A stretch of 64,000 bases of DNA from Pseudopedobacter sp037968815. Its GTDB lineage: Bacteria > Bacteroidota > Bacteroidia > Sphingobacteriales > Sphingobacteriaceae. Below are positions 35,001 through 42,547 of the stretch, in pieces. Location of the stretch: NCBI GenBank assembly GCA_037968815.1, contig JBBKWF010000011.1, positions 1 to 64,000 of the forward strand, given 5' to 3'. The notes beneath the pieces were generated by a model. That model was not told where the DNA came from, did no database searches, and saw only the letters and a program-made list of their open reading frames with translations. Position numbers and translations under genes: made by a program. The first letter of the stretch is position 1; every line of letters starts with the position of its first letter.

Positions 35001-35615
35001 TTACTTTGATATTTCGTTAGAAACTTTATAGCCTGTTGCGTCGATCGCTTTTGTGATAGTTGCTTTATCCGTTTTAGAAGCGTCAAATTTTACACCGGCA
35101 ATTCCTTCATCGCTGTTAGCTAAAACACTTACAATTCCTGGCAATTCATTAACTGCGTGTTTTACATGTTCTTCGCAACTAGAACAAGTCATTCCGCTAA
35201 TATTGAATTTAACTTCTTGAATATTGTTAGAAGAAACTATTACAACCCCTTTGTCTGCTTTCGGATAAAAAATATATCCATAATATGGGAAAGCCATCAT
35301 TAGGAAAGCAAACACGGTTACAATTCCTAAAAATTTCTTGGTTTGCATAAAAAGTGGTTTCTCCTCTTCTTCGCAGGCACATTGTATCTCTTCGGCAGAT
35401 CGTGGCTTCAATTTTTGATACCACGCAAATCCTAAAACTAAAACGGTAACACCCAGTAAATAGGGTCTTGCGGGCTCTAACCACGAAAATGTTGAAGCAA
35501 CTCCTGATGCTCCAGAAATTAATGCTAGAACTGGGGTTATGCAACACAGGGATGCGACAATGGCTGAAAGGATACTTGCTCCTGCTAGTTTTCCTGATTT
35601 TGGATTTTCGCTCAT
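35001..35615 (-). CDS. merTP: Mercuric transport protein MerTP (MerT-MerP fusion)
   Basis: Imports Hg2+ to the cytosol for MerA. A 204-residue protein whose N-terminal MerT-like part has three helices and the Cys pair in IVASLCCITPVLALI. A CAC cluster sits on the loop (about 78-80). A C-terminal heavy-metal-associated domain carries GMTCSSCEEHVKHAV (about 143-157), in place of separate MerP. It overlaps arsR by 4 bases (ATGA) and precedes merA by 13 bases. Confidence 0.92.
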   Translation of the reverse strand: MSENPKSGKLAGASILSAIVASLCCITPVLALISGASGVASTFSWLEPARPYLLGVTVLVLGFAWYQKLKPRSAEEIQCACEEEEKPLFMQTKKFLGIVTVFAFLMMAFPYYGYIFYPKADKGVVIVSSNNIQEVKFNISGMTCSSCEEHVKHAVNELPGIVSVLANSDEGIAGVKFDASKTDKATITKAIDATGYKVSNEISK

Positions 35616-35992
35616 ACAGTTTCCCTTTTTGGATTTTTGGTGGTAATAATTTTGAAAAATGGTCGCAATAAGGTTAGCTGTTCAGGTTTAAGCGAATAGA
35701 AAATGGTCTGTCCCGAACGTCTGGCCACAATGACGTTCCCATCTTTTAGCTTTCTTAGATGTTGCGATATGGCAGGGATACTCATACCTAAAATATCTGA
35801 CAAGTCACAAGGGCATAGTTCGTTTTCTTCTTCTAAAAGAAATAAGATTTTCAGCCTCACTTCGTTTCCTGCAAGTGCCAACAGACCGCTCAACTGACCA
35901 AATGCTTTGTTATTTGATTGCAGTGCTTCCCTACAATTGCTTATCTGAACTTTATCGGCATACACCCTAACACACGATTGATTGCTTTCCAT
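35612..35992 (-). CDS. ArsR/SmtB-family metalloregulator of the mer operon
   Basis: A 126-residue winged-helix repressor. ALAGNEVRLKILFLL, then ELCPCDLSDIL (a Cys-x-Cys metal motif at the recognition-helix side, as in ArsR/CadC-type sensors), and MSIPAISQHLRKLKDGNVIVARRSGQTIFYSL. Extra N-terminal cysteines (SCVRVY and ISNCREAL) may add Hg ligands. The ATG at 35992 lies downstream of the predicted transcription start, whereas an ATG at 36019 would lie beside the -7 box. It replaces MerR as the regulator of merTP-merA. Confidence 0.92.
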   Translation of the reverse strand: MESNQSCVRVYADKVQISNCREALQSNNKAFGQLSGLLALAGNEVRLKILFLLEEENELCPCDLSDILGMSIPAISQHLRKLKDGNVIVARRSGQTIFYSLKPEQLTLLRPFFKIITTKNPKRETV

Positions 35993-36021
35993 AATATTCT
36001 TATTTTGATTTAACAACATAA

Positions 36022-36069
36022 CAAATATATAAATATTTAATTATTTAAGCAAATACTTAAATAATTAAA
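36022..36069 (-). promoter_or_regulatory. mer operon promoter with overlapping ArsR-type operator
   Basis: On the minus strand TTTG (plus 36050-36053), a 20-base spacer and TATATTTG (plus 36022-36029) make a full Bacteroidota -33/-7 promoter. A perfect palindrome, TTAATTATTTAAG (36037-36049) and CTTAAATAATTAA (36056-36068) with a 6-base centre, covers the -33 box. Such a site would let an ArsR repressor block polymerase until Hg2+ binds. The regulator assignment is inferred from position. Confidence 0.75.
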
Positions 36070-36223
36070 ACGAGCTATACCTTTTATACAGGTTTTTAGC
36101 ATGATAAACAGCTTCACGATAAAAAATTGGTTTTATGAACTTTCGTAAGTGCATTTGAACTTTTAGCGTGAATTTTCGCGATTTGCCTATTGCGTTTTTT
36201 ATTTTAGACCATGCTCTTCCGTT

Positions 36224-36643
36224 TTAACTGTTTGATGATGGGTTTAGTTCCGCATGTGCTATATCCCAATCACTATTTAACAAACGGTGTACATAACAGC
36301 TATCTGCTTCTTTAATTAAAATCTCATTCTGCTCATTAGTCAGCTCACCTTCAATAACGATACTCACCTTAACAAAGGGTTTCAGTTTTCCATCCTCCCT
36401 TTTAATATCCTGCACCAAATTGGCTTTTACATCACCCAATTCCCAACCTTTTTTTCGGGCGATATGCCTAACGGTCGCTACTTTGCACATTGCTAAACCA
36501 GCCAGTACCAATTCTGTTGGAGACATTCCCAAATCAGTTCCTTTTACGGATATAGGTTCGTCGCCTAAAATACTATGCTTACCATTGCTGATGATACTTT
36601 GGTATCCTTCCGGGATATTTTTAATGTTGATGATTTCAGACAT
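36224..36643 (-). CDS. OsmC-family peroxiredoxin-like protein
   Basis: A 139-residue OsmC-fold protein. Two redox cysteines are in place: LAGLAMCKVATVRHIARKKGW and KEADSCYVHRLL. The family reduces organic hydroperoxides with thiols. The start GMSPTELVLAGLAMC is typical of the YhfA-like branch, which often goes with a hydrolase; the separate hydrolase at 30707-31465 belongs to that type. It stands upstream of the mer operon, in the same direction. Confidence 0.9.
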   Translation of the reverse strand: MSEIINIKNIPEGYQSIISNGKHSILGDEPISVKGTDLGMSPTELVLAGLAMCKVATVRHIARKKGWELGDVKANLVQDIKREDGKLKPFVKVSIVIEGELTNEQNEILIKEADSCYVHRLLNSDWDIAHAELNPSSNS

Positions 36644-36675
36644 GATTTAAAAATTAAATGAATTGATTTTTTATG

Positions 36676-37125
36676 TTAGTGTTGATCTATTTTAGCAAGA
36701 GCCTGTTGACCTATATTGATGAATTCTTCCGGAGTCATGTAGCCAGCGGTATAAACTATAGGTTTGGCCTCAGCATTTAAATAAAGAAGCGTTGGATAGC
36801 TTTGAACACTGTATTTCTTAGCTAAAGCAAGTCCTTCATTGCGTTCACCATTGATAGCGAAATTTATAAAATTCTTGTTATGAAAGGCAATTACAGCCTC
36901 ATCAGAAAATGTTCTGTTTTTTAATTTTGTACATGGCGGACACCAATTGATATGGAAATAGATAAAAATAGGTTTCCCCTGTTTTTTGGCCTCCGTTTGA
37001 GCTTCTGCCCAGGTTCCTTTATAAAAAGAAATGCTTGGTTTGGTTGCCGTATCCTCTTGTTTGTTTTTTGCAAATACGAACAGTAAAATACCTAGCGTTC
37101 CTAATATAATTAATTTAATCTTCAT
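36676..37125 (-). CDS. Membrane-anchored thioredoxin-like protein
   Basis: A 149-residue protein with an N-terminal membrane helix (about 3-19), then a thioredoxin fold with the active site HINWCPPCTKLKN (Cys62 and Cys65), the cis-proline region SVQSYPTLLYL and a C-terminal helix. CPPC is unusual compared with CGPC but common in thiol-reducing DsbD-gamma-like proteins. It faces the periplasm and probably reduces or repairs thiols. It is 32 bases upstream of osmC on the same strand. Confidence 0.88.
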   Translation of the reverse strand: MKIKLIILGTLGILLFVFAKNKQEDTATKPSISFYKGTWAEAQTEAKKQGKPIFIYFHINWCPPCTKLKNRTFSDEAVIAFHNKNFINFAINGERNEGLALAKKYSVQSYPTLLYLNAEAKPIVYTAGYMTPEEFINIGQQALAKIDQH

Positions 37126-37256
37126 TTTATGATTTGTTAATGGTGTAATAAAAGCATAAGCTTTGCCAACAGATAGTTAGTAGGAGTTCAAATCGAATCC
37201 TTACAGTAATTAGAAATAAAAAAAGTGGAATTACATTTTGATGATAATTGCTAGAG

Positions 37257-37466
37257 GCTGTCTAAAAATGTAACCACATAGGCACATAGCTATATTTTAA
37301 AACAAAGAAATTGTTAAATATTTGGAAGATAAATCTTCCGATATTATGCTTTCTGTGTCTACTCTAGTGCTATTGGTTTTTTTAGAGAAATTTTCATACT
37401 TGATTGGCCGATAAAACTCTATGTGCCTATGTGGTTATAATTATTTTTGGGTAAAATTTAGACAGC
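37257..37466. repeat. 210-base inverted-repeat element
   Basis: GCTGTCTAAA (37257-37266) and TTTAGACAGC (37457-37466) are the outer arms. TAACCACATAGGCACATAG (37271-37289) is repeated as its exact inverse at 37419-37437. Between them lies GGAAGAT-AA-ATCTTCC (37324-37339). No coding frame is present. The outline is that of a miniature inverted-repeat element or a large structured intergenic repeat. It occupies most of the 444-base gap between thioredoxin and anti-sigma genes. Confidence 0.7.
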
Positions 37467-37569
37467 TACTTAGCGAATGTTGTTAACCAAAACCCAATCA
37501 AAATAGGATTGAAATAACAGCGCTTATAAAAGGACGATGATGTGAGGGGATTGAAACTATTGATAAAGA

Positions 37570-37806
37570 TTATTGATTCAAATTCTTAAGAATTTTCTCT
37601 TTTAACTTTTCATTTTTAGTGTTATCCAAGTAGTCATTCTTTAATAGCTGATCCATCTTTTCACTTTGCTTCTCGTACAAAGAGCAGGCTCCGCACATGC
37701 TTTTATGCATAGCAAGCTGTATGCTTTCTTTATTAGAGAGCTTGGTAAAAGTTTTTTTCTCCGTCAACTCTGTTACCTTTTTACAAGACAACATTAATAA
37801 GTTCAT
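37570..37806 (-). CDS. Zinc-binding anti-sigma-factor-like protein
   Basis: A 78-residue protein with the zinc anti-sigma signature: Cys near the start in LMLSCKKVTELTEKK, then AMHKSMCGACSLYEKQS, the HxxxCxxC ligand set. The C-terminal half is charged and helical. It lies 71 bases downstream of the ECF sigma gene on the same strand, as expected of a cognate pair. The ATG at 37806 is preferred; a GTG four codons upstream is possible. Redox or metal stress may release the sigma factor. Confidence 0.8.
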   Translation of the reverse strand: MNLLMLSCKKVTELTEKKTFTKLSNKESIQLAMHKSMCGACSLYEKQSEKMDQLLKNDYLDNTKNEKLKEKILKNLNQ

Positions 37807-37877
37807 TAATTTTCTCACTAATATGGTTTTAAATAGATTTTACGTTTTCGCTATGAAGATTAAACAACAGTCAAAAG

Positions 37878-38465
37878 CTAATTGCTTTGATTAAACCAGT
37901 GTTTTTCCAAACATTTTCGCAATTGTAATTTTGAACGATGAATGATCTGCCAAAAGTTAGTTGGAGAAACATCCAGCTCCTGACAGATTTCTTCGCCTTT
38001 CTTTTCTGAGAAATATTTTAGCTGAACCGCTGTATGCCAATTTTGTGGTAATTCTTTCATACAGCCCTGCATTACATGGATGAAATCTTTATCATCTAAT
38101 AGCTTGATCTCATCATCATCATCATCACTCCAGGGTTTAGGTCTTTCTTCTTTTTTCCAGCGCCCACTTTCATCGAACATACTTTCCAAAACTGCCTCAG
38201 AGTCAGATAAAACCTGAGGGCTATTGTATTTTTTTCTGAAATGATCGTAAATCTTATTTTTTAGAATTGAACTTAGCCAAGTTTTTGGGTTGCTGTCTCC
38301 TCTAAACTTATTTAATGATTGATGGGCTACCAGAAATGTGTCTTGCACAAGATCTTCAGAAAGCTCTTTGTCGTTGGTTTTTGAATAAGCCCATGCGTAC
38401 AAATGATCCGTGTACAAATTGACCCATTCTCTAAGGTGATCCACTTGAAAGTCCTGTTTACCCAT
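37878..38465 (-). CDS. ECF-type RNA polymerase sigma factor
   Basis: A 195-residue sigma-70-family factor. Region 2 spans about residues 10-75 with SEDLVQDTFLVAHQSLNKFRGDSNPKTWL. An unusually acidic linker contains WSDDDDDEIKLL (about 112-123). Region 4 spans about 128-185 with LPQNWHTAVQLKYFSEKKGEEICQELDVSPTNFWQIIHRSK as its helix-turn-helix. It sits ahead of its likely anti-sigma and at the head of the metal/thiol stress block, which it may control. Confidence 0.92.
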   Translation of the reverse strand: MGKQDFQVDHLREWVNLYTDHLYAWAYSKTNDKELSEDLVQDTFLVAHQSLNKFRGDSNPKTWLSSILKNKIYDHFRKKYNSPQVLSDSEAVLESMFDESGRWKKEERPKPWSDDDDDEIKLLDDKDFIHVMQGCMKELPQNWHTAVQLKYFSEKKGEEICQELDVSPTNFWQIIHRSKLQLRKCLEKHWFNQSN

Positions 38466-38475
38466 TCTTAATTCA

Positions 38476-38532
38476 TCTTCTGCATAAAAATTAGATTCTT
38501 GTGATGTTATGAAGTTGACTTTATGCAGAAGA
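38476..38532. repeat. 13-base perfect inverted repeat upstream of the sigma gene
   Basis: TCTTCTGCATAAA (38476-38488) and TTTATGCAGAAGA (38520-38532) are exact complements 31 bases apart. They lie between the end of glmM and the start of the ECF sigma gene. This could be an operator, a site read by the sigma factor itself, or a glmM terminator with a large loop. Confidence 0.55.
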
Positions 38533-38605
38533 CTTATTGTCTAAATTTATGACTAATGCGAGTAATTCAAAGTTTCTGTTGCATCTATCCTTCTACCAAT
38601 CAAAA

Positions 38606-39994
38606 TTAATTCATACTCAGTATCTCTTTTATATCCGCAATAATTTTATTCGCCAAACTTTCTGCTGCGGTTTCAGAACTTGCTTCAGAATAAATACGGA
38701 TGATAGGTTCTGTATTAGATCTTCTTAAATGCACCCACTGCTTATCAAATTCAATTTTTAAACCATCAATAGTGCTGTGCGGTTGTGCTTTATACTTCTC
38801 TTCAACTTTTAACAACAAATTGTCGATATCCATTTCTGGCGTTAAAGTGATTTTATTTTTAGAAATAAAATAAGAAGGATAGCTAGCTCTCAGTTTTGAA
38901 ATACTTTGGCCATATTTTGCCAAGTGAGTTAAAAACAAAGCAATCCCAACCAAAGCATCCCTGCCGTAATGTAGTTCCGGATAAATTACACCGCCGTTTC
39001 CTTCGCCACCAATAACCGCATTTTTAGCTTTCATCAAGTTTACCACGTTCACCTCTCCCACTGCAGAAGCATGATATTCACCACCTGTAGCTTCAGTAAC
39101 ATCGCGTAAAGCCCTAGTTGATGATAGGTTAGAAACCGTATTTCCTTTTTTATTCTTCAGGATATAATCGGCAACAGCCACTAAAGTATATTCTTCGCCA
39201 AAAACGTTTCCATCTTCACAAACAAAGCAAAGTCTGTCCACATCTGGGTCAACGGCAATTCCTAAATCTGCATTTTTACTGGTTACTTCTTTTGCCAGAG
39301 CAGTTAGGTTTTCTGGTAATGGTTCTGGGTTATGCGGAAAATGTCCGTCTGGTTCGCAGTATAATTCAAAAACTGTATTAACTCCCAAAGCCTTTAATAA
39401 AGCAGGGACAAATATTCCTCCTGATGAATTTACGCAATCAATCGCCACTTTAAAATTGGCATTTCTAATCGCATCCACATCTACCAAAGGCAAAGCCAAA
39501 ATCTGGTCAATGTGTTTTTGCATATAAGTATCATCAACATTCACCTTACCTAAATCGTCTACTTCTGCAAAAGCGATATCGGTATCTTCGGCTATTTCTA
39601 AAACCTTTTTTCCGTCTTCATCATTAATAAACTCACCTTCGTGGTTTAACAATTTCAAAGCGTTCCATTGTTTCGGATTATGACTAGCGGTAATAATAAT
39701 TCCACCACCAGCATTTTCTAATGGCACCGCAATTTCTACCGTTGGCGTGGTAGATAAACCTACGTCAACCACGTCAATACCTATCCCCTGTAATGTCCCT
39801 ACCACTAAATTACGTACCATTTCACCCGAAATTCTGGCATCGCGACCTACAACAATTTTCTTTTTCCCGGTTTGTTCTATTACCCAAAAGCCAAAAGCTG
39901 TAGTAAATTTAACAATGTCTGTTGGTGTTAAAGCATCGCCTGCCTTACCGCCAATAGTTCCTCTTATTCCTGAAATTGATTTTATTAAAGTCAC
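38606..39994 (-). CDS. glmM: Phosphoglucosamine mutase
   Basis: Converts glucosamine-6-phosphate to glucosamine-1-phosphate for UDP-GlcNAc, feeding peptidoglycan and lipid A. This 462-residue alpha-D-phosphohexomutase has the phosphoserine loop ITASHNPKQWNALK (Ser103 region), the metal loop DPDVDR, the sugar-binding GEGNGGVIYP and the phosphate-binding RRSNTEPIIRIYSE. The GlmM assignment over phosphomannomutase follows the Bacteroidota ortholog pattern. Confidence 0.9.
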   Translation of the reverse strand: MTLIKSISGIRGTIGGKAGDALTPTDIVKFTTAFGFWVIEQTGKKKIVVGRDARISGEMVRNLVVGTLQGIGIDVVDVGLSTTPTVEIAVPLENAGGGIIITASHNPKQWNALKLLNHEGEFINDEDGKKVLEIAEDTDIAFAEVDDLGKVNVDDTYMQKHIDQILALPLVDVDAIRNANFKVAIDCVNSSGGIFVPALLKALGVNTVFELYCEPDGHFPHNPEPLPENLTALAKEVTSKNADLGIAVDPDVDRLCFVCEDGNVFGEEYTLVAVADYILKNKKGNTVSNLSSTRALRDVTEATGGEYHASAVGEVNVVNLMKAKNAVIGGEGNGGVIYPELHYGRDALVGIALFLTHLAKYGQSISKLRASYPSYFISKNKITLTPEMDIDNLLLKVEEKYKAQPHSTIDGLKIEFDKQWVHLRRSNTEPIIRIYSEASSETAAESLANKIIADIKEILSMN

Positions 39995-40118
39995 TCTGTT
40001 GTAGTTAAATAGTTAAGGGTATAAAATTAAAAATATTAAACTAGTTAATTCATCTTATTTTAAACATCGGCTTAAAAAGGTAATTTATATATTTGCACAT
40101 CATTAGCAGATACAGCAC

Positions 40119-40856
40119 ATGCCAAAAAAATGGTTCCAAAATTGGTTTAACTCTCCTTATTACCATATACTTTACAAAAAGAGAGATGATGAAGAGGCAG
40201 AACTTTTTATAGATAATTTGTGCAGTTTTTTAAAGCCTAAAGCTGACGATAGAATGTTGGATATTGCCTGCGGAAGAGGGCGACACGCCATTTACCTAAA
40301 CAAAAAAGGCTTTGAAGTTACCGGGATAGATTTATCTTTTGGTAGCATTAAATTTGCACAGCAGTTTGAAAGCAAAAACCTGCATTTTTATGTGCAGGAT
40401 ATGCGCAACCCTTTCTATATTAGGTATTTCGATTTCGCATTTAATATTTTTACCAGTTTCGGGTATTTTGAGACCGATAAAGACCATATCAAAGCTTTAA
40501 AATCATTTAATAAAGCCTTAAAAAAAGATGGCGTTTTAGTTTTTGACTATATGAATAGTCAGAAAATAATTAACCATTTAGTTACTAAAGAGGTAAAGGA
40601 AGTTGATGGGATTGAGTTTCGTATCAGCAGGCAGGTAATTGATGGAAAAATAGTAAAAACCATTGATTTTGAACATCGCAACAAACATTTTGCTTTTAAA
40701 GAAGAGGTTAAGGACTTTAAAACGCAAGATTTTGAAAGACTTTTTAGCGCTGCTGGCTTCCAAATTACACATACTTTTGGTGATTACCAGTTGAACCCAT
40801 TCAACATCAATCAATCTGATCGCTTAATTTTTATTTGTAAAAAAACCGATGCTTGA
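40119..40856 (+). CDS. Class I SAM-dependent methyltransferase
   Basis: A 245-residue methyltransferase with the SAM loop MLDIACGRGRHAIYLNKKGFEVTGIDLS (about 47-74). VQDMRNPF and FNIFTSFGYFETDKDH follow. It resembles the Methyltransf_25/11 group; the target is unknown. Its last codons overlap the PAP2-family gene by 8 bases and a zinc transporter follows, so the three are likely cotranscribed. Confidence 0.88.
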   Translation: MPKKWFQNWFNSPYYHILYKKRDDEEAELFIDNLCSFLKPKADDRMLDIACGRGRHAIYLNKKGFEVTGIDLSFGSIKFAQQFESKNLHFYVQDMRNPFYIRYFDFAFNIFTSFGYFETDKDHIKALKSFNKALKKDGVLVFDYMNSQKIINHLVTKEVKEVDGIEFRISRQVIDGKIVKTIDFEHRNKHFAFKEEVKDFKTQDFERLFSAAGFQITHTFGDYQLNPFNINQSDRLIFICKKTDA

Positions 40857-41415
40857 AGAAATCATCCGGCTTGACCATCAGCTATTCCAAGCCATAAATA
40901 CTGGTTTAAGTAATCCATTTTTTGATTGGCTGATGCCGATTTTACGTAATAAATACACTTGGATTCCCTTATATGTAGGTATCATATTTTTTGCGATTAG
41001 AAATTACAAATTAAAAGGATTGTACTTTGTACTTTTTTTGGCAGCCACTGTAGGCATTGCCGATTATGGAAGTGCAAGCATTATAAAACCAATTGTGAAC
41101 CGGGATAGGCCCTGCAATGAAGTCGCTTTTAAATCGCAAGTGATTTCAAGAGTACACTGCGGTTCTGGTAAAAGCTTCCCTTCTACTCACGCTTCAGACC
41201 ATTTTTCGATTGCTATATTTTTGGTGATGATTTTTGGAAGAAAGTGGAAGTACTTTACAGCAATTACCATTTTTTGGGCCGCAATTATCTGTTTTGCACA
41301 AATTTATGTTGGGGTACACTTCCCTGTTGATATTACCGTGGGTATTCTTTTTGGCTCGCTTATCGGATATTTTATGGCCAAACTATTTTTAAAATACGTC
41401 CCGTTTAAAGCATAA
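40849..41415 (+). CDS. PAP2-family membrane phosphatase
   Basis: A 188-residue membrane protein with five or six helices. All three phosphatase motifs are present: K-x6-RP as KPIVNRDRP, PSTHASDH, and R-x5-H-x3-D as QIYVGVHFPVD. It probably dephosphorylates a lipid diphosphate such as undecaprenyl pyrophosphate, or phosphatidate or a lipid A phosphate. The exact lipid is not deducible. Confidence 0.92.
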   Translation: MLEEIIRLDHQLFQAINTGLSNPFFDWLMPILRNKYTWIPLYVGIIFFAIRNYKLKGLYFVLFLAATVGIADYGSASIIKPIVNRDRPCNEVAFKSQVISRVHCGSGKSFPSTHASDHFSIAIFLVMIFGRKWKYFTAITIFWAAIICFAQIYVGVHFPVDITVGILFGSLIGYFMAKLFLKYVPFKA

Positions 41416-41418
41416 ATT

Positions 41419-42138
41419 ATGAGCTATTTTATCATTTCATTATTAGGGATTTGTGCTTTAGTTGGTGGCTTTGCGGTCTTTTTTGTAAAAAAGGATAGTA
41501 ACACAAAGCTTAAGCTAATTTTATCATTTAGTGGCGCTTACCTTTTTGCCATTACTGTTTTACATTTATTACCAGATGTTTACCAAAGCGATGAAAACCA
41601 TTTAATTGGTTTATTTATTTTAGGAGGATTTGTATTACAAATTTTGTTAGAGCAATTTTCGCAAGGGATTGAACACGGACATATACATACTCATAACCAC
41701 CAAACTAGCTTTCCTTGGGGGATTATGCTCAGTTTATGCCTGCATGCTTTTTTAGAAGGCATGCCATTAACTGCAAAACATAATCAAGAATTGGTTTACG
41801 GAATTGCCATCCACCATATCCCGGCTGCCTTTGCTTTAGGGAGTGTATTATTGGCAAACCACGTTAAAAAAACTTCGGTTTACCTGATGCTGATTGTTTT
41901 TGCAGCCATGTCTCCTTTGGGTTATATTTTCAGCTTTTCGTTAAGCAACGGAAATATCCAAAGCTTAGGAAGCTACTATCCATATATAATGGGAATAGTA
42001 ATCGGTATTTTCTTACATATTTCAACCACTATTTTATTTGAATCAAGCGTTGACCATAAGTTTTCTGTTAAAAAAACCATCGCTGTTTTGTTAGGGATGA
42101 GTATTGCCCTGATGGGATTCTTTTTTGGAGGGCACTAG
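41419..42138 (+). CDS. ZIP-family metal transporter
   Basis: A 239-residue importer of zinc or other divalent metals. Eight helices are predicted. A His-rich loop (EHGHIHTHNHQ, about 85-95) follows helix 3, helix 4 holds LCLHAFLEGM and helix 5 holds HHIPAAFALGS, the paired metal-site motifs of ZIP proteins. It is third in the run with the methyltransferase and PAP2 genes, 3 bases after the latter. Heptamer repeats follow. Confidence 0.92.
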   Translation: MSYFIISLLGICALVGGFAVFFVKKDSNTKLKLILSFSGAYLFAITVLHLLPDVYQSDENHLIGLFILGGFVLQILLEQFSQGIEHGHIHTHNHQTSFPWGIMLSLCLHAFLEGMPLTAKHNQELVYGIAIHHIPAAFALGSVLLANHVKKTSVYLMLIVFAAMSPLGYIFSFSLSNGNIQSLGSYYPYIMGIVIGIFLHISTTILFESSVDHKFSVKKTIAVLLGMSIALMGFFFGGH

Positions 42139-42501
42139 TTCTTAATGAGAGAAATATTGAATTAGTGAGTAGTGAGTAGTGAGTAGTGAGTAGTGAGTAG
42201 TGAGTAGTGAGTAGTGAGTAGTGAGTAGTGAGTAGTGAAAATGATTTTTCGAGATTGTTATTGTGTCAAAGGCAGTGTTTTTTTTCGGAATAACGACTAA
42301 TGCCTCCTCCTTATATTGAAAAAGTAAAACACAAAGCAATCCCAGCAATGACTAATGAACTCCTTACAATGAACTCAAATAACCTACCACGCAAATCCCC
42401 TAACAAGCTAACCATCTAAAACCTAAACACCTAAAAAAACACTAAATCACTCATTTCCAATTATTACACTAAAAAATATTTTTATTCGGGATATATATTA
42501 T
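42139..42501. other. Intergenic region before rpsA
   Basis: About 360 bases between the ZIP gene and the rpsA promoter. The first part holds the heptamer tandem repeat listed separately. The rest (42240-42500) is AT-rich with no convincing frame or hairpin. A 68-residue frame through the repeats is an artefact of the 7-base period. Confidence 0.6.
42163..42238. repeat. Heptanucleotide tandem repeat (TAGTGAG, about 11 copies)
   Basis: The 7-base unit TAGTGAG runs perfectly from 42163 to 42238, about 10.9 copies with no interruption. It lies just past the ZIP gene stop. Simple repeats of 7 bases are a recognised feature of Bacteroidota intergenic DNA and likely vary in copy number between strains. 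Confidence 0.95.
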
Positions 42502-42509
42502 TACCTTTG
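42502..42509 (+). promoter_or_regulatory. -7 box of rpsA
   Basis: TACCTTTG is a perfect TAnnTTTG match, giving a leader of about 35 bases. The leader contains AGGAG (42531-42535), one of the few clear Shine-Dalgarno-like sites in the window, 12 bases before the rpsA ATG. Confidence 0.65.
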
Positions 42510-42547
42510 CAATCCGCAAAAGCGGGAAAAAGGAGATAAATTAATTA

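Noticed and set aside
33542..35086. Longer merA form with a 33-residue N-terminal extension
   Set aside because: The extension overlaps the coupled merTP gene and is not a heavy-metal domain; the ATG at 34987 fits MerA.
35227..35547. 106-residue minus-strand frame inside merTP
   Set aside because: It is a shifted-frame shadow of the clearly coding MerTP gene.
37257..37466. Inverted-repeat element as a complete insertion sequence
   Set aside because: Only 210 bases long with no transposase frame, so at most a miniature non-autonomous element.
42163..42238. Possible CRISPR array
   Set aside because: Units are 7 bases long with no spacers and no cas genes are near, so it is a simple tandem repeat.
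42142..42348. 68-residue frame on the minus strand with a repeated HYSLLTT peptide
   Set aside because: It is only the translation of the 7-base tandem repeat, has no family features and covers intergenic DNA.
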